Positions 61,240-64,000 of a DNA stretch of 64,000 bases are shown one piece after another; positions within the stretch are counted from its first letter, which is position 1, and each line of letters starts with the position of its first letter. The position numbers and the translations under genes are program-made. The notes below the pieces were generated by a model. That model was not told the DNA's origin and ran no database searches. It was given only the letters and a program-made list of their open reading frames with translations. Location: contig OY829281.1 in the NCBI GenBank assembly GCA_963691715.1, positions 992,001-1,056,000 of the forward strand, read 5' to 3'. The stretch is from HXMU1420-13 sp963691715. Its GTDB lineage: Bacteria; Bacteroidota; Rhodothermia; Balneolales; Balneolaceae.

Positions 61240-61522
61240 TCAGATGATGTGTCTTTTTTACATAGTTTTGATCGCTTAATATACGAGGTTTATCCTCGAT
61301 TTTCATGATCCTGAATGTGAAATTTGATATGAAAATGGTGATTATTAAACAACTATTCGGTTTCTAGAATCGGTCTTGAGTAGAATCTGAGAGAAGATAA
61401 TATATGCCCATTGATAAGTACTAAGAGGAAATTGTACATCATTTTTTTATACACTTAGAACTCTTAACATATTCCTAATTCTAAATTAGATATTACAGAT
61501 TATTCCTTTTTCTTTGTGTTCA
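61240..61522. other. Non-coding gap between the M16 gene and the pnp terminator
   Basis: A/T-rich. One short hairpin (CGAGG, 5-base loop, CCTCG; 61284-61298) lies 45 bases before the M16 start, in its presumed leader. No ORF, tRNA or promoter match was found. Confidence 0.5.
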
Positions 61523-61556
61523 TAAAAAAAAGCATCCCCAAATCGAGGATGCTTTC
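61523..61556 (-). terminator. Rho-independent terminator of pnp
   Basis: On the minus strand AAAGCATCCTC and GGGGATGCTTT form a stem closed by a 5-base loop and followed by a T-run (plus-strand A-run at 61524-61531). It lies about 52 bases after the pnp stop codon. Confidence 0.85.
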
Positions 61557-61607
61557 TTTACAAATTGATTCCATTTTCTTAAGAAAGAAAGATGTAATTA
61601 TCTTTTC

Positions 61608-63731
61608 TTACTCTGGGCGGTCTATCAAAGCCTTTTTGGAAAGACGAAGTTTACCACCATGTTCAATTTTAAGGAGCTTAACTTCTATTTCGTCTCCTAG
61701 TTGTAGATAATCGGTTACTTTTTCTACTCGCTTATGATCAATCTCAGAAATGTGGAGTAAGCCATCTTTTCCAGGAGCAATCTCAATAAAAGCTCCAAAA
61801 TCTTTGATTGATTTTACGATTCCCTTGTAGGTAGCACCTTCATCTAAATGACCAACAATCATTTTAATGCGTTTTTTGGCTTCTTCTGCTTTGCTTAGAT
61901 CATTTGCTGAAATGGTTATCTGGCCTTTTCCATTGGAATCTTCTTCGATAATTATTTCAGTACCAGTTTCTTTTTGAAGCGTCTGAATAACCTTTCCGCC
62001 AGGTCCAATTACAGCACCAATATCACTACCATCAATTTCCATTTTTAAGAATTGAGGTGCATATTCAGATATATTATCACGTGCTGCCGTAATTGTTTTC
62101 GCCATTTCACCAAGAATATGCATTCTACCTGCATGAGCTTGTTGCAGAGCTTCTTCAATGGTCTCAAAACTGATGCCTTGTACTTTCATATCCATCTGGC
62201 ATGCTGTGATTCCATCGGTAGTTCCTGCTGTTTTGAAGTCCATGTCGCCCATGAAGTCTTCTTCGCCCCGAATATCAGAAAGGATAGCCGTCTTTTCTTC
62301 ACCAACAATCATACCCATTGCAATACCTGCAACTGGTTTTTTTAGAGGTACTCCAGCATCCATTAAAGCCATTGAACCTCCACAAACTGAAGCCATAGAT
62401 GAAGATCCATTTGATTCTGTGATATCGGATATAATGCGTACTACATATCCAAATTCTTCAAAAGTTGGCATCATCATTCGTAACGAACGCTCGGCGAGGT
62501 GACCATGCCCTATTTCCCGGCGACCTGGTCCTCGTAAGAAGCCTGCTTCACCTACGGAGTATGGAGGAAAGTTGTAATGTAAATAAAACTGTTTAGCTTC
62601 TTGATCGAACAAAGTATCTACGCTTTGCTCATCGCGACGTGTACCTAGAGTTGCAGAAACAAGTGCTTGGGTTTCGCCACGGGTAAAAATAGAGGAACCA
62701 TGAGTACGAGGAATGTAACCAACTTGTGTCCATATGTCACGAATATCGGTCGTTGAACGACCATCAATACGTCTTCCTTTTTCTAGTATCATATTACGAA
62801 GCTCGGTTTTTTCAATTTTTCCGAGAATTTTCTTTGCTTCGCTTATTTTACTATCAGCATCTTCGTCATCAACAAGAGCCTCTTCTAGAGCAGCAATAGC
62901 AGCTTTCTTAGCTTCTCTGATTTTATCATTGTATTCTTCTTTTCCAAGTCCAATGTTCACAATATCGTTGATAGAAGCTTCTGCCAATTCTTTGACCTTA
63001 GCTTGGAGATCTTCATCAACTTCTGCAGGTATAAATTCACGTTTCGGTTTTCCGAGTTCTTCTCTTAATTCATTTTGGAACGCACATAATTTTTGAATGG
63101 CTTCATGAGCTGCTTTGATAGCTGCAAGCATTTCCGCTTCAGAAATCTCCTGCATTTCGCCTTCGATCATCAGAATACTATCGTCAGTACCTCCAACAAC
63201 CATATCTAAATCACTTTCTTTTAATTCTGAAATGGTGGGATTGATAATAAATTCACCATCAACACGACCAACCCGAACTTCAGCCATTGGTCCGTCGAAA
63301 GGAATATCAGATAAGTGAATAGCTAAAGAAGCTCCCACTCCACCCATTACATCACCATCATTTTCATCATCCGATGAAATAACACTTGAGATTACTTGTG
63401 TATCGCATACATAACCTTTAGGAAATAGAGGGCGTAATACACGATCAATTAAACGACTAGATAATATTTCTTTTTCTGAGGATCGTCCTTCCCTTTTCAT
63501 AAACCCGCCAGGAAAACGCCCAGCTGCAGAAAAACTCTCTTTATGGTCTACGGTTAGAGGGAAAAAATCTTGACCAGGTTTTGGCTCTTTAGCACTTACC
63601 GCGGTACAAAGTACCATGGTGTCACCCATTCTAACAATTACAGAACCATCAGCCTGTTTTGCAATTCTTCCTGTTTCGATAGATAGCACCTTACCTGGTG
63701 CAAATTCTACACTTCTAAAATCTTCTTTCAT
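61608..63731 (-). CDS. pnp: Polyribonucleotide nucleotidyltransferase
   Basis: A 707-residue PNPase with the standard order: RNase PH-like domain 1 (about 1-230, FSAAGRFPGGFMKREGRSSE), helical linker (240-330), RNase PH domain 2 (GETQALVSATLGTRRDEQ, then SDIRGEEDFMGDMDFKTAGT with the catalytic Asp pair), KH (ALIGPGGK-type loop IGAVIGPGGKVIQTLQKETG) and S1 (YKGIVKSIKDFGAFIEIAPG). It degrades RNA 3'-5' with phosphate. rpsO lies upstream, the conserved rpsO-pnp order, with a terminator between them. Confidence 0.97.
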   Translation of the reverse strand: MKEDFRSVEFAPGKVLSIETGRIAKQADGSVIVRMGDTMVLCTAVSAKEPKPGQDFFPLTVDHKESFSAAGRFPGGFMKREGRSSEKEILSSRLIDRVLRPLFPKGYVCDTQVISSVISSDDENDGDVMGGVGASLAIHLSDIPFDGPMAEVRVGRVDGEFIINPTISELKESDLDMVVGGTDDSILMIEGEMQEISEAEMLAAIKAAHEAIQKLCAFQNELREELGKPKREFIPAEVDEDLQAKVKELAEASINDIVNIGLGKEEYNDKIREAKKAAIAALEEALVDDEDADSKISEAKKILGKIEKTELRNMILEKGRRIDGRSTTDIRDIWTQVGYIPRTHGSSIFTRGETQALVSATLGTRRDEQSVDTLFDQEAKQFYLHYNFPPYSVGEAGFLRGPGRREIGHGHLAERSLRMMMPTFEEFGYVVRIISDITESNGSSSMASVCGGSMALMDAGVPLKKPVAGIAMGMIVGEEKTAILSDIRGEEDFMGDMDFKTAGTTDGITACQMDMKVQGISFETIEEALQQAHAGRMHILGEMAKTITAARDNISEYAPQFLKMEIDGSDIGAVIGPGGKVIQTLQKETGTEIIIEEDSNGKGQITISANDLSKAEEAKKRIKMIVGHLDEGATYKGIVKSIKDFGAFIEIAPGKDGLLHISEIDHKRVEKVTDYLQLGDEIEVKLLKIEHGGKLRLSKKALIDRPE

Positions 63732-63816
63732 TTATTTTATTACTTTTTTGTTGCTTTATCCCAGTCAAATTTTTAGATAAGAATATTAGTAAAATTAATT
63801 GAATCTGGGAGGGAAT

Positions 63817-63848
63817 TAAAAAAGGCTCCGAGTTGACCAGAGCCTTTA
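63817..63848 (-). terminator. Rho-independent terminator after rpsO
   Basis: Minus-strand AAAGGCTC and GAGCCTTT form an 8-bp stem around an 11-base loop, followed by T residues. It starts three bases after the rpsO stop codon, ahead of pnp. Similar partial terminators lie between rpsO and pnp in enterobacteria. Confidence 0.82.
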
Positions 63849-63850
63849 AA

Positions 63851-64000
63851 TTATTTTCTAATACCGAGTTCTTTAATAAGTACTCTGTATTTTTGGATGT
63901 CTTTTTTCATTAAGTAGTTGAGCAATCGACGACGCTTACCTACCAATTTTAATAATCCACGGCGAGATGCGTGATCTTTTTTGTTTATTTTTAAATGCTC
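63851..64000 (-). CDS. rpsO: 30S ribosomal protein S15, 5' part beyond window
   Basis: The last 49 residues of S15 before the TAA at 63851: EHLKINKKDHASRRGLLKLV, then GKRRRLLNYL and a Lys-rich end. The DHxSRRGLxxLVxKRRxLLxYL string is diagnostic. S15 binds 16S rRNA early in 30S assembly. The frame is open to the right edge. Confidence 0.95.
   Translation of the reverse strand, partial: EHLKINKKDHASRRGLLKLVGKRRRLLNYLMKKDIQKYRVLIKELGIRK

Overview
The window is a low-GC (roughly one third G+C by eye), gene-dense bacterial chromosome segment. Several features point to a marine member of the Bacteroidota/Balneolota/Rhodothermota group: a GWxTD-family exported protein, a TamL-like Omp85 protein, a DUF2795 protein, a PG_1098-type THUMP-like methyltransferase, HisKA_2 kinases, a CrtI-type desaturase, and two promoters that match the Bacteroidota TTG-N19-TAnnTTT pattern. 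The genus cannot be named from sequence alone.

Layout. 1-3149: a truncated FAD amine oxidase, a DUF4177-like exported protein and an acyl-CoA carboxylase beta subunit, all on the minus strand. 3264-8101: a plus-strand run of GWxTD protein, pdxA, a methyltransferase, ftsE and queG with overlapping ends. 8124-14097: a minus-strand run of tatA, gatA, an SDR, an M28 lipoprotein peptidase, prmA, ppx/gppA and an ECF sigma factor. 14260-18904: DUF2795, TamL-like Omp85, a cyclic-nucleotide-binding protein and rlmD. 19143-23504: three tandem exported amidohydrolase-fold proteins, of which only the middle one keeps the metal-binding HxH. 23699-29723: a receiver-kinase fusion, a THUMP-like methyltransferase, a carotenoid desaturase, a phosphodiesterase, and a GT2 coupled to an HEAGH membrane protein. 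29873-34484: deoC, two ALDH-like genes that look like a split ALDH16, a SPOR lipoprotein and a VTT membrane protein. 34558-39086: ychF, a PPP phosphatase, nusB, tRNA-Val(GAC) and a PAS/HisKA_2 kinase.

39251-48763 is the translation and division block: thrS, infC (start codon AUC), rpmI, rplT, terminator, pheS, pheT, a ZapB-like coiled coil, zapA, a YmdB-type phosphodiesterase, lolD and a TPR membrane protein. 48802-51082 holds an esterase and a glycosyltransferase on the minus strand. 51083-55023 is the only clearly accessory stretch. In it a 735-bp IS1595-type element, with 18-bp inverted repeats and an 8-bp target duplication, has split a small membrane-protein gene. Next to it are a decayed gene fragment, a META lipoprotein and a SatD/small-membrane-protein pair. 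55172-64000 returns to core genes: an ECF sigma factor with a minimal anti-sigma-like partner, holA, a bactofilin, asnS with an unusual charged insertion, an M16 protease, pnp and the 3' part of rpsO.

The strongest unusual signals are: (i) the deoC-linked ALDH pair, where the first protein has Tyr at the nucleophile-Cys position and the second lacks the catalytic half; (ii) the amidohydrolase trio with two apparently metal-less members; (iii) the IS insertion whose removal restores a 154-codon reading frame; (iv) the dyad/T-run directly upstream of satD; and (v) the HEAGH membrane family translationally coupled to a glycosyltransferase. No CRISPR array, prophage, or canonical defence system was seen.
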